A DNA stretch of 64,000 nucleotides from Eubacterium limosum. GTDB lineage: Bacteria; Bacillota; Clostridia; Eubacteriales; Eubacteriaceae. Made by a program: the position numbers and the translations under genes. The DNA is taken from contig NZ_CP019962.1 in NCBI RefSeq assembly GCF_000807675.2, forward strand, positions 4,065,157-4,129,156. The letters are read 5' to 3'. Shown here one piece after another: positions 9,028-17,864 of this stretch (positions are counted from its first letter, which is position 1; each line of letters begins with the position of its first letter). The notes beneath the pieces were generated by a model, which searched no databases, had not been told where the DNA came from, and saw only the letters and a list, made by a program, of their open reading frames with translations.

Positions 9028-9043
9028 TCGACTATGGTATAAT
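9028..9043 (+). promoter_or_regulatory. Extended -10 promoter of the GGDEF-EAL gene
   Basis: TGGTATAAT at 9035-9043 is an extended -10 box 35 bp before the ATG. No good -35 box is visible. The dprA promoter lies divergently in the same 208-bp gap (minus strand TGTTATGAT near 8895). Confidence 0.6.
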
Positions 9044-9077
9044 ATAAAAAAGTAATCGCATAGAAAAGAGATACTAC

Positions 9078-11294
9078 ATGAATGACCGTGGGTTAAAATC
9101 AAAAATATGGCGGCCCATTCTTGCAGCGCTGCTGCTGATATTTATGATCGTCATTATCGCTTCTGTCTACACATCCTATCTGGACCATTTTTTAGAGTCA
9201 GAAACTCAAACCACACTAAAAGAGCTGTCTCAACAGTCTGCCACCACCATCCAGAATCGTCTGAGGGGCGATTTTAATACACTGGATGCCATTGCCACCT
9301 ATATCGGCAATGATTCGCCAGACAATATTCTGGACGCCCTCCCCGTTTTAAAACAGGAGAACGACCGCAATTCTTTTAAACGCATGGGCATCATCACTTC
9401 TGACGGTATCGCCCATACGACCGATGGCTATGATGAGGATTTTTCTGACCGGAATTATTTTTATAAAGCTTTAAAAGGCCAAACCGTTGTTTCCGGTATT
9501 TTGAGGGATAAATTTGGCGGAGAACCCATTACGGTTTATGCCGCGCCAATCCGTTCAGAAGATAAAGTGCTCGGCGTACTCTTCGCAACTAATGCCATCA
9601 GCCAATACAGCAACGTTCTTTCTGTAACAAGCTTTGACGGCAGGGGCTATTCCTATATCATAAACGATAACGGAGACATCATTATCCGTTCCAATCATCC
9701 CGGCAGTAATCAGGATATCGAATCGATTACAGAACTCAGCTACTCAAATGACAAAATGCGCACTAAAGTGCTTGAAGCTCTGAAAGCCCGCGAAACCTGT
9801 GTGGCAGAATACAGCCATAATGGAGAGCCTTACTACTTTAGCATTGCCCCGGTAGATACCAATAACTGGAATGTATTAATTGTAGCGCCCAAAAGCGTCG
9901 TCTCAGAAAAATCCAGTCAGATTATTCAATCGACTCTTTTAACCTGGGGGATTATTCTATTTTTCTTTACCACACTGATCGTATATATTGAAATTCATCA
10001 GAGAAAGAGCCGCCGTGAGCTTAAGCGCATGGCCTATACGGATGACATTACAGGATTTTCCAATTTTAACCGGTTTATTCTTGACAGCGAGCACTGGTTA
10101 GGTGGAAAGGAACATCTTCAATACGCAATCGTCAGCTTCGACATCGATAAATTCAAGGCTATAAATGATCTTTACGGTTTTCAAAGCGGCAATCAGCTTC
10201 TGGCCGCCATGTCTGAAACCATCGCCAGCCATCTGGATATCAAAGAAACTTTTTGCCGTGTCGCCTCTGATGATTTTGCGCTTCTGCTTCACTATAAAAC
10301 CACTAAGACTCTAACTGACCGCTTGAAGGCCTTAAGAGAGCAGCTGACCTGCCGGGATTTTGATATTCCCTTTACCCTGTCCTTTGGTGTTTATCTGGTT
10401 CAGGAGGATCACCTCACCGTTAACCATATGTATGACCGGGCGGATATGGCTCGTAAATCCATTAAGGGTGCCAACGGCAATGATATTGCTTATTTTGATA
10501 CCGTTATGCGCAATCAGATTCTGCGGGAAAGAGAAATTGAAAACCAAATGGATGAGGCACTGGCTTCTGACCAGTTTAAAGTCTATCTTCAGCCCAAGTA
10601 CTCCCTTAAAACTTTACAGCCCGTTGGCGCTGAAGCGCTGGTCCGCTGGCTTCATCCAGAAAAAGGACTGATACCGCCAGCCGAGTTTATTCCTCTTTTT
10701 GAAAAAAACAATTTTGTCATTAAGCTGGACTTCTTTATGTTTGAATCGATCTGTAAACAGCAGCGTATTTGGATGGATCAGGGGTTGGCACCGCTGCTCA
10801 TATCTGTTAATTTCTCCAGGAAGCACTTGAGCCATTCCGATTTTGCCGGGAAGCTTATGGCTGTTGTCAGAAAATATGACGTACCACCAAGCTGTTTGGA
10901 GCTTGAGGTAACTGAAAGTGCCGTTTTTGACAATATTGACGTGCTCGCTTCTGTTTTTAAGGCGCTCAATGATTTCGGGTTTAAGATCTCGATTGATGAC
11001 TTTGGAACCGGCTATTCCTCGTTGAATCTGTTGAAAGAGCTGCCTGTGGATGTCTTAAAAATGGACAAAGAATTTTTCAACGAGACAACGCTGTCCCGCC
11101 GGGGAGAAAAAGTCGTAGAGAGCGTTATCCAAATGGCCCATTCGCTGGATATTAAGGTAGTCGCCGAGGGCGTTGAGACACAGGATCAAATCGACTTTTT
11201 GAAAAAAATCGGCTGTGATATTATTCAAGGGTATTATTTCGCAAGACCGATGCCAGTCAAGGATTTTGCCTGTCTGGTTTACAGTGTGCAATAA
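9078..11294 (+). CDS. Membrane-bound GGDEF-EAL protein, probable c-di-GMP phosphodiesterase
   Basis: 738 residues. A first membrane helix (about 14-32) is followed by an extracytoplasmic Cache-type sensor (about 35-285) and a second helix (about 290-308). Then a GGDEF domain (about 320-475) and an EAL domain (about 490-735) follow. The cyclase signature GGDEF is replaced by ASDDF, so cyclase activity is unlikely. The EAL domain keeps EALVRW, SVNFSR, LEVTES, DDFGTGYSS and AEGVET, the metal and catalytic residues. Net activity is therefore predicted to be c-di-GMP breakdown controlled by an external ligand. It is a lone plus-strand gene ending at a terminator shared with comM. Confidence 0.9.
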   Translation: MNDRGLKSKIWRPILAALLLIFMIVIIASVYTSYLDHFLESETQTTLKELSQQSATTIQNRLRGDFNTLDAIATYIGNDSPDNILDALPVLKQENDRNSFKRMGIITSDGIAHTTDGYDEDFSDRNYFYKALKGQTVVSGILRDKFGGEPITVYAAPIRSEDKVLGVLFATNAISQYSNVLSVTSFDGRGYSYIINDNGDIIIRSNHPGSNQDIESITELSYSNDKMRTKVLEALKARETCVAEYSHNGEPYYFSIAPVDTNNWNVLIVAPKSVVSEKSSQIIQSTLLTWGIILFFFTTLIVYIEIHQRKSRRELKRMAYTDDITGFSNFNRFILDSEHWLGGKEHLQYAIVSFDIDKFKAINDLYGFQSGNQLLAAMSETIASHLDIKETFCRVASDDFALLLHYKTTKTLTDRLKALREQLTCRDFDIPFTLSFGVYLVQEDHLTVNHMYDRADMARKSIKGANGNDIAYFDTVMRNQILREREIENQMDEALASDQFKVYLQPKYSLKTLQPVGAEALVRWLHPEKGLIPPAEFIPLFEKNNFVIKLDFFMFESICKQQRIWMDQGLAPLLISVNFSRKHLSHSDFAGKLMAVVRKYDVPPSCLELEVTESAVFDNIDVLASVFKALNDFGFKISIDDFGTGYSSLNLLKELPVDVLKMDKEFFNETTLSRRGEKVVESVIQMAHSLDIKVVAEGVETQDQIDFLKKIGCDIIQGYYFARPMPVKDFACLVYSVQ

Positions 11295-11336
11295 AAAAGG
11301 TGAGCGTCCAGAATTATTCTGGACGCTCACCTTTTT
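11294..11336. terminator. Bidirectional terminator between GGDEF-EAL gene and comM
   Basis: AAAAAGGTGAGCGTCCAGAA and TTCTGGACGCTCACCTTTTT form a stem of about 15 GC-rich pairs plus A/T runs on both sides. It separates two convergent genes. Confidence 0.92.
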
Positions 11337-11337
11337 A

Positions 11338-12870
11338 TTATCCTTCAGGACTAAAGCTTCGGTACTGTACTGCCTCCGATAGATGAGCGGCATTTATATC
11401 AGCAGCGCCCTCCAAATCCGCAATGGTTCTGGCCAGCTTGAGAATACGATGGTATCCTCTGGCGCTGAGATTCATTTTCTTATAAATTTTTTCCATAAGC
11501 TGCTTTTCATGCAGTCCCAGCTTACAATATTTTTCGATATACCTCGGTGAGAGCTGGGCATTGAAGTAAAGGCCCTCTTCCTTCGCATACCGCCTGTTTT
11601 GCACAGCGCGTGCCGCATTGACCCGAGCTTTGATATCCGCAGAGCGCTCACCCTTTGGCGCTGTCTCAAGCGCATCAAAATCCATGGCCGGCACTTCAAT
11701 TTTTATATCGATTCTATCCAAAAGTGGCCCGGATATTTTTCCGGCATAACGGTGTATCTCACTGGTACTGCAGCGGCATTCATGGGTCGGATCACCGTAA
11801 TAACCGCAGGGACAGGGGTTCATACTGGCAATCATCATAAATGAGGCCGGATAGGTCAGCGAAGCGCTGACTCTTGAAATGGTGACCTGCTGGTCTTCAA
11901 TGGGCTGCCTCAAAACCTCCAGCGCGCTCTTTTTAAATTCTGGCAGTTCGTCCAAAAACAATACTCCCAGGTGCGCCAGAGATACCTCACCCGGCTTGGG
12001 GATACGTCCCCCGCCAATCAGTGAGATATTTGAGATGGTGTGGTGCGGTGATCGGAAAGGCCTTTCGGTCATTACCTGCGCATCGCGCAGAAGCCCGGCC
12101 ACTGAATAAATCTTCGTGACTTCCAGCGCTTCCTCCACCGTCATATCCGGCAGAATTGACGGGAACGCTTTTGCCATCATCGATTTTCCTGCTCCAGGCG
12201 GCCCGCTTAACAGAAGATTATGGGCGCCTGCAGCGGCAATTTCAAAAGCTCTTTTTGCATGTTCCTGTCCTCGTATCTCTGAAAAGTCTGTCTCACAGTT
12301 ATGAGTACTGCTTCTTTTGAACAAGGCGTCAATGTCCACCTTGCAGGGTGCTTTACAACATTCACCAGATAGATGTGCTGCCGCCTCTGCCACACTCTCC
12401 ACAGGAAGAATTTCAATTCCCTCAACCACCGCCGCCTCGTACTGGTTCGCCGAAGGGATCATGATTTTTTTAAAGCCATGATCCCTGGCGGCCAGGACCA
12501 TAGGTAAGATACCATTAATCGGCTTAATCTCACCGCTCAGAGAAAGCTCTCCCAGGATTACATAGCTTTCAATATCAACAGGCTCCAACTGCTCCGAAGC
12601 CATTAACAGCCCAAGAGCGATGGGCAGGTCATAGGCCGGGCCCTCCTTCTTAAGGTCTGCCGGCGCCAGATTGATGGTGATCTTTTTCATCGGATAGCTG
12701 TAGCCGCTGTTTTTCAGAGCAGAGTAAACCCGCTCCTTCGACTCTTTAACGCCCGTGTCCGGAAGGCCCACCAGCACATAGGAAGGAAGGCCGTTTAGTA
12801 CATCAATCTCTACTGTAACAATCTGTCCCTCAATCCCTAAAAGGCTGCAGCTGTGAATCTGGGAAAGCAT
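11338..12870 (-). CDS. comM: YifB/ComM family Mg-chelatase-like AAA ATPase
   Basis: 510 residues. The N-terminal ChlI-like domain begins MLSQIHSCSLLGIEG and contains VLVGLPDTGVKESKERV. The AAA+ core has Walker A LLSGPPGAGKSMMAK and Walker B VLFLDELPEF. A C-terminal Mg-chelatase domain has CPCGYYGDP and RFDLR-like DRIDIKIEVP. In Vibrio, ComM is a branch-migration helicase for integrating transformed DNA; I infer the same role here. It follows the PurF-like gene by 5 bp on the same strand, so both probably share a transcript. Confidence 0.93.
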   Translation of the reverse strand: MLSQIHSCSLLGIEGQIVTVEIDVLNGLPSYVLVGLPDTGVKESKERVYSALKNSGYSYPMKKITINLAPADLKKEGPAYDLPIALGLLMASEQLEPVDIESYVILGELSLSGEIKPINGILPMVLAARDHGFKKIMIPSANQYEAAVVEGIEILPVESVAEAAAHLSGECCKAPCKVDIDALFKRSSTHNCETDFSEIRGQEHAKRAFEIAAAGAHNLLLSGPPGAGKSMMAKAFPSILPDMTVEEALEVTKIYSVAGLLRDAQVMTERPFRSPHHTISNISLIGGGRIPKPGEVSLAHLGVLFLDELPEFKKSALEVLRQPIEDQQVTISRVSASLTYPASFMMIASMNPCPCGYYGDPTHECRCSTSEIHRYAGKISGPLLDRIDIKIEVPAMDFDALETAPKGERSADIKARVNAARAVQNRRYAKEEGLYFNAQLSPRYIEKYCKLGLHEKQLMEKIYKKMNLSARGYHRILKLARTIADLEGAADINAAHLSEAVQYRSFSPEG

Positions 12871-12875
12871 GACCG

Positions 12876-14285
12876 CTATTCCTTACCGTTCCAGCAATAG
12901 GTACAGACCTTACAGGGATCGATACCGATGGACTCGATCATATCCTCCAGCTCATGATATTTGAGTGAAGTAAATTTAAGTCGCTTACAGATCGTGTCAA
13001 CCATTTCCTTATGATTCCGAGAATTCTGGTCTGCATAATCTGCTACGACATTCTCGTCATTATCTCCCTCACGTTCACGGATAATACGGCGTGTGATTAA
13101 ATCATACTCCGAAGTAGAACGCGAGAAGTTCAGGTACTTACAGCCATACATAATTGGTGGGCAGGCTGATCGGACATGAACCTCCCTGGCACCGTTGCTG
13201 AACAGGTGGCTGGCGGTATCACTCATCTGCGTCCCGCGCACAATGGAATCGTCAATAAATAAAAGCTTTTTGTCTCTGATCAGAGCATCGACTGAAATAA
13301 GCTTCATCTTAGCGATAAGATGCCGCATGCTCTGTGTCGGCGGCATAAAGCTTCTTGGCCAGGTAGGTGTATACTTAATCAGCGGCCTTGAAAAGGGAAT
13401 GCCTGATTCGTTGGCATAGCCGATGGCATGTGCAATCCCGGAATCAGGAACCCCGGCGACTGAATCGACTGGCACATCAGTGTCACGTTTTGCCAGAGCT
13501 TCACCACAGCGGTAGCGCATTGCCTCTACATTTACCCCTTCATAGGTTGAAGTTGGATAACCATAGTAAGTCCACAGGAAGGCGCAAATTTTCATCTCCT
13601 TACCCGCTGGCGATACCGTTTCATAGCCATCGGCTGTGATATAAACTATTTCATTTGGCCCCAGCTCATAAGCGTCACTGTAGCCCAGGTTTTGATAAGC
13701 AAAGGATTCAAAGGACGCGCAATAGCCATCCTCCTTTTTGCCGATAATCAAAGGTGTCCTCCCCAGGCGGTCTCTGGACGCGTAAATGCCGTCCTTTGTC
13801 ATGATCAGCATGGTCAGGGAACCATCCACCATTTCCTGTGCTGCTTTAATTCCATCCAGAAGGTTATCTCTGGCAGCAATGATCGAAGCGACCAGTTCGG
13901 TAGCATTTACCTTTCCACTGCTCATTTCCATAAAATGGGCACGGTGCTTGGACAATACCCGCTCTACGATGTCATCGGCATTGTTAATCCGGCAAACTGT
14001 GGTCAACACAAAATTGCCATAATGCGCGCGGACAATAAGCGGCTGCGGGTCGCTGTCACTGATACAGCCAATGCCGATCTGTCCTTTCATTTCCTGTACA
14101 TCGCGTTCAAACTTTGTACGGAAGGGTGAATTCTCTATATTATGAATTGCCCGGTCAAAGCCTTCTTCCTGATCGTAGACGGCCATGCCTCCTCTACGCG
14201 TTCCTAAATGTGAATGATAATCTGTCCCGAAAAACAAATCTGCTACACAGTCTTTTTTAGATACAACTCCAAAAATTCCTCCCAA
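12876..14285 (-). CDS. PurF-like amidophosphoribosyltransferase paralogue lacking the glutaminase Cys
   Basis: 469 residues. The C-terminal half is a phosphoribosyltransferase with the PRPP motif LLFIDDSIVRGTQ. The N-terminal half is an Ntn glutaminase fold, but the protein starts M-GGIFGVVSKKDC, where true PurF has C-GI(V/F)G with Cys as the processed first residue. The start is a TTG at 14285 behind GGAGGAG. The next upstream in-frame codons lead to a stop, so no Cys can be recovered by another start. Ammonia-dependent or regulatory function is possible. CKVCTYCW near the C-terminus may be a metal site. It is cotranscribed with comM. Confidence 0.85.
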   Translation of the reverse strand: MGGIFGVVSKKDCVADLFFGTDYHSHLGTRRGGMAVYDQEEGFDRAIHNIENSPFRTKFERDVQEMKGQIGIGCISDSDPQPLIVRAHYGNFVLTTVCRINNADDIVERVLSKHRAHFMEMSSGKVNATELVASIIAARDNLLDGIKAAQEMVDGSLTMLIMTKDGIYASRDRLGRTPLIIGKKEDGYCASFESFAYQNLGYSDAYELGPNEIVYITADGYETVSPAGKEMKICAFLWTYYGYPTSTYEGVNVEAMRYRCGEALAKRDTDVPVDSVAGVPDSGIAHAIGYANESGIPFSRPLIKYTPTWPRSFMPPTQSMRHLIAKMKLISVDALIRDKKLLFIDDSIVRGTQMSDTASHLFSNGAREVHVRSACPPIMYGCKYLNFSRSTSEYDLITRRIIREREGDNDENVVADYADQNSRNHKEMVDTICKRLKFTSLKYHELEDMIESIGIDPCKVCTYCWNGKE

Positions 14286-14373
14286 AGTCTTTCTCCTCCA
14301 CTTTATTCATGTTATCAAAAAATTCCATAGTACTATTATATACTAAGGCCCTGCTAATAAAAAGCCCTAACCA

Positions 14374-14406
14374 GAAAAAAACCTCTCCGGTTTTCCAGAG
14401 AGGCTT
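14374..14406 (-). terminator. Terminator of ispH-rpsA
   Basis: On the minus strand GCCTCTCTGG and CCGGAGAGG pair around AAAA and are followed by seven T residues. It lies 14 bp past the stop codon at 14420 and ends the long cmk-plsC-ispH run. Confidence 0.88.
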
Positions 14407-14419
14407 ATGTTCTTATTGC

Positions 14420-16612
14420 TTATTTATCGTCGTCTTCGTCATCGAATGACAGACCTTCAAAAAGATTACCAAAAGCATCACCTAAGGTTACATTAGCTGA
14501 TTCTTCATAAACAGTTTTATTCTTATTCTGTTGTGGTCTTCTTCTTGGCGCATCAGATCTTGGTGCAGAGGATCTTTCATAAGAAGAATCTGATTTTTTC
14601 TGTCTTGCAGGTCTTTCAGGCGCTTCTAAGGTTGCTTTGATACTCAGGCTGATTTTTTCTTTTTCAGTATTGATACCAATGATTTTAACCTTAACAACAT
14701 CGCCCGGTTTCAGAACAGCTGCAACAGACTCTACACGATCATAGCTGATTTCAGAAACATGAATTAAGCCTTCAACGCCTGGCAAAATTTCAGCGAAAGC
14801 ACCAAAATCCAGTACGTTTGTGATCTTAACTTCAACTTCGTCATCCACTTTATAGTTTTTAACGAATTCTTCCCAAGGTCTTTCTTTAAGGGCCTTAACG
14901 CTCAGTTTGATCTTCTTGTCTTCATCGTTCTTGGAAATAACCTTTGCTTCGATTTCCTGACCTTTTTCTACCAGGTCTTTTGGTTCGTTAGCTCTTTCCC
15001 AGGTTAAATCAGAACGATGCACAAAACCATCAATTCCGTTTAAGTCTACGAAGATACCAAAGTTAGTGATGGTTTTAACGGTACCGCCCACGATATCGCC
15101 GACTTCAAGCTCGTCAAAACGTTTTTCTTTGGCTTCTCTTAAAGCTGCCTGTTTTTCTTTGATTTCTTTTTCAAGAATAACCTTCTGTGACAAGATGGCT
15201 CTTCTTCTCTTTGCGTTGTAGTCAATGATAATGCCTTTAACGTCTTCGCCGATTAAAGATTCAAGATCTTTGACATAACGCACATGATACTGGGATGCTG
15301 GCATGAAGATATCTGTAAATCCGATATCAACAATGAGACCGCTGCCAGACACGCCTTTTACTTTACCTTCTAAAACAGTTTTATTTTCAAAGGCTTCTGC
15401 TAACTGACGCTGAACTGCCTGATTGTCATATTTGATCTTAGACAATTTAACGCTGCCAGAACCGTCATTTAAGTCGGTCACAATAGCATTGACTTTATCA
15501 CCAAGTTTGACAAGGTCTGCCAGTTCTTCATCATGTTTCCATGTGAAGTCATTCTTCTTAATGACTGCATCTGCCTTATATCCAATATTCAAAATAACTT
15601 CATCATTGTCAATGTGAATTACTTCACCTTCTACTGGGGCACCCTTTCTGATTGGTTTGAGGGATTCTTCAATCTCAGCTGCGAAATCGAAATTAGCGTC
15701 TGCAATTTCGTTTGCTGTCTGCGCTTTTGCAGCTTCTGTTTCCTGAACCACCTCTTGAGTTTGTTCTTGTTCCAATTTGTTTTCTTCCATACTTTCCGTT
15801 ACCTCCTTAACGATCCAATCCGGTGTTGATGCGCCCGCTGTGATTCCGATGGTTTGATACTTCTTAATCTCATTAGGGTCTAATTCTCCGGCTGTTTCTA
15901 TATGACAAGTGTTTTTGCAATAGGTCTTACAGATATCTAATAATTTTTGGGTATTGGAACTATGATATCCGCCTATTACGATCATATATTCTACTACCTT
16001 TGCAGTTTCTGCCGCAGCCGCTTGTCTTTCAGCTGTTGCACTGCAAATAGTATTAAATATAACAATTTCATCCGCTTTCGACTTCAGGGCTTCTGTAATT
16101 TTGTTAAAATTTGCCTCGATGATCGTCGTCTGCGCCACTACACATATTTTATCATATTTTTTTAAATTTTCTACACTTTTTATGTCGTTTATAACAATTG
16201 CTTCGTTATTGCACCAGCCTGTAGCGCCAACGACCTCCGGGTGCTCCTGATTGCCGACAATGACAATCTGGTAGCCCTTTTTGTAGTAATCCTCAACTTT
16301 TTTCTGCATCGCCCTTACAAAAGGACATGTCGCGTTGACAATTTCAAGGCCCTTGGCCTCAGCCGCCTCAATCACATCCTTCCCCACACCGTGAGAACGA
16401 ATGATGACGCAGCCATGGTCTATTTCATCGATGGTCTCCGCCTTGACAACCCCTCTGCCGATCAGCCGATCCATTTCCTGACGGTTATGGGATATATCCC
16501 CCAGGGTATAGATTGATTGATTCTGGTGGTTTGCCAGAGTATCCTCGACCATTTTCATGGCGTTTTCAATTCCAAAGCAGTAGCCTGCCTTATCGGCAAT
16601 GATAATCTGCAT
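14420..16612 (-). CDS. ispH-rpsA: IspH (HMBPP reductase)-ribosomal protein S1 fusion
   Basis: 730 residues in one frame. Residues 1-285 are IspH, the last enzyme of the MEP isoprenoid pathway. Its [4Fe-4S] cysteines are at 12, 96 and 190 (AGYCFG, NATCPF, NTICSA). After a Glu-rich linker (285-325), four S1 RNA-binding repeats follow, the best being GTVKTITNFGIFVDLNGIDG and ITNVLDFGAFAEILPGVEG. A basic, low-complexity tail and an acidic end (DDEDDDK) close the protein. This fusion is known from clostridia and supports the taxonomic placement. It is downstream of plsC and cmk. Confidence 0.96.
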   Translation of the reverse strand: MQIIIADKAGYCFGIENAMKMVEDTLANHQNQSIYTLGDISHNRQEMDRLIGRGVVKAETIDEIDHGCVIIRSHGVGKDVIEAAEAKGLEIVNATCPFVRAMQKKVEDYYKKGYQIVIVGNQEHPEVVGATGWCNNEAIVINDIKSVENLKKYDKICVVAQTTIIEANFNKITEALKSKADEIVIFNTICSATAERQAAAAETAKVVEYMIVIGGYHSSNTQKLLDICKTYCKNTCHIETAGELDPNEIKKYQTIGITAGASTPDWIVKEVTESMEENKLEQEQTQEVVQETEAAKAQTANEIADANFDFAAEIEESLKPIRKGAPVEGEVIHIDNDEVILNIGYKADAVIKKNDFTWKHDEELADLVKLGDKVNAIVTDLNDGSGSVKLSKIKYDNQAVQRQLAEAFENKTVLEGKVKGVSGSGLIVDIGFTDIFMPASQYHVRYVKDLESLIGEDVKGIIIDYNAKRRRAILSQKVILEKEIKEKQAALREAKEKRFDELEVGDIVGGTVKTITNFGIFVDLNGIDGFVHRSDLTWERANEPKDLVEKGQEIEAKVISKNDEDKKIKLSVKALKERPWEEFVKNYKVDDEVEVKITNVLDFGAFAEILPGVEGLIHVSEISYDRVESVAAVLKPGDVVKVKIIGINTEKEKISLSIKATLEAPERPARQKKSDSSYERSSAPRSDAPRRRPQQNKNKTVYEESANVTLGDAFGNLFEGLSFDDEDDDK

Positions 16613-16629
16613 AGTCTATCTCCATTATT

Positions 16630-17205
16630 TTATTGTAAATCATAGACAATGTCCATAATTTTTTCACTTATTTTTGACATTTCTTCAGGTTTCACTTTTT
16701 TTCCATAATATTCGTTTAATTCAATGGGTTTTCCGAATTTTATGTTTATTTTACCTCTAAATTTGTATTCACCTTCAATATGTACCGGCAGGATGGGAGA
16801 CTTGGTTTTTAGGGCAAACACCACGAAACCTTCCATTGGTTTCTTGCGTTCGCCGTTTTTTACACGGGTCCCCTCCGGGAAAATGCCCAGAATCTCACCA
16901 TTTTTGAGAACTCTTAAGGATTCCTTTAGTGTTTCCAATGAAACCTTTCCCCTGTCGACTGGAATGGTACCCACGGCAAGCAGCACCTTTCTGACAATAA
17001 AATTTTTATAAAGCTCGGCCTTGGCCAGAAAATGCACCTGCCGATTCATATGGGTCGCCACTGCCAGAGGGTCATAATTACTGATATGATTGGGGCAAAG
17101 GACAACCCCGCCTGTCTCCGGGATATTTTCTTCCCCTTCCACATGGATGTTATACAGAATAAGGTTTAAAAGCTTGATAATGGCTCTTCCGAATCTATAA
17201 AACAT
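16630..17205 (-). CDS. plsC: 1-acyl-sn-glycerol-3-phosphate acyltransferase
   Basis: 191 residues, the usual PlsC size. It acylates lysophosphatidate at the inner face of the membrane. The catalytic HX4D motif is NHISNYDP (about 38-45), with VDRGK and FPEGTR as later blocks for substrate binding. The N-terminal hydrophobic stretch could anchor it. It overlaps the end of cmk by 11 bp and precedes ispH-rpsA by 17 bp; the cmk-plsC-ispH order is typical of clostridia. Confidence 0.93.
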   Translation of the reverse strand: MFYRFGRAIIKLLNLILYNIHVEGEENIPETGGVVLCPNHISNYDPLAVATHMNRQVHFLAKAELYKNFIVRKVLLAVGTIPVDRGKVSLETLKESLRVLKNGEILGIFPEGTRVKNGERKKPMEGFVVFALKTKSPILPVHIEGEYKFRGKINIKFGKPIELNEYYGKKVKPEEMSKISEKIMDIVYDLQ

Positions 17206-17854
17206 GGGCCTTTCCTCCCCGGATATTATCTAAGATTACCTGGCAGACTTCCTCGATGCTTTTGCCGGTCGTATCGACCACAATGGCATCCTCTGTACAG
17301 ACCAGCGGCCCTTCATCGCGGTGGCTGTCATTGTAATCGCGAACCGCAATGCTTTCACGGATACTGTCAAAATCCTGATCAATTCCCCTGGCCTGCTGCT
17401 CAATAGCACGCCGTCTGGCGCGTTCATCAATGCTGGCATCCAGATAAAATTTATAGTCTGCCTTGGGAAGCACAACAGACCCGATATCTCTGCCATCCAT
17501 AATAACAGAATGGCAGCCTGCAATGCTCTGCTGCTGGCCGACCAGCAGTCTGCGGACTTCACCAATACAGGCAACATCTGACGTGTGCCTGCTGACAATG
17601 GGCAGACGGATCTCTTCTGTAACCTTCTCTCCACTCAGGTAAACATCTGTCCCTTTAAAATCGATGGTGTTCTCTTTTGTAAAATCGGCAATGGCCTTCT
17701 GATCCGAAAAATCTATTTTATTTTTCCAGATACCATAGGTAATGGCCCGGTACATGGCGCCGGTATCTAAATATAGAATACCCAATTCCTTTGCAATTAT
17801 TTTCGCAATGGTACTTTTTCCTGCCCCAGCGGGGCCGTCAATCGCAATTTGCAT
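17195..17854 (-). CDS. cmk: Cytidylate kinase
   Basis: 219 residues from the ATG at 17854, which has AAGGAG six bases upstream; a longer reading from 17911 would run into the preceding gene. It phosphorylates CMP and dCMP. Walker A is GPAGAGKST at residues 7-15, and DGRDIGSVVLP and LDASIDERARRR are the NMP-binding and lid regions. Part of the flavoprotein-cmk-plsC-ispH/rpsA run. Confidence 0.95.
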   Translation of the reverse strand: MQIAIDGPAGAGKSTIAKIIAKELGILYLDTGAMYRAITYGIWKNKIDFSDQKAIADFTKENTIDFKGTDVYLSGEKVTEEIRLPIVSRHTSDVACIGEVRRLLVGQQQSIAGCHSVIMDGRDIGSVVLPKADYKFYLDASIDERARRRAIEQQARGIDQDFDSIRESIAVRDYNDSHRDEGPLVCTEDAIVVDTTGKSIEEVCQVILDNIRGGKAHVL

Positions 17855-17864
17855 AAAGCTCTCC

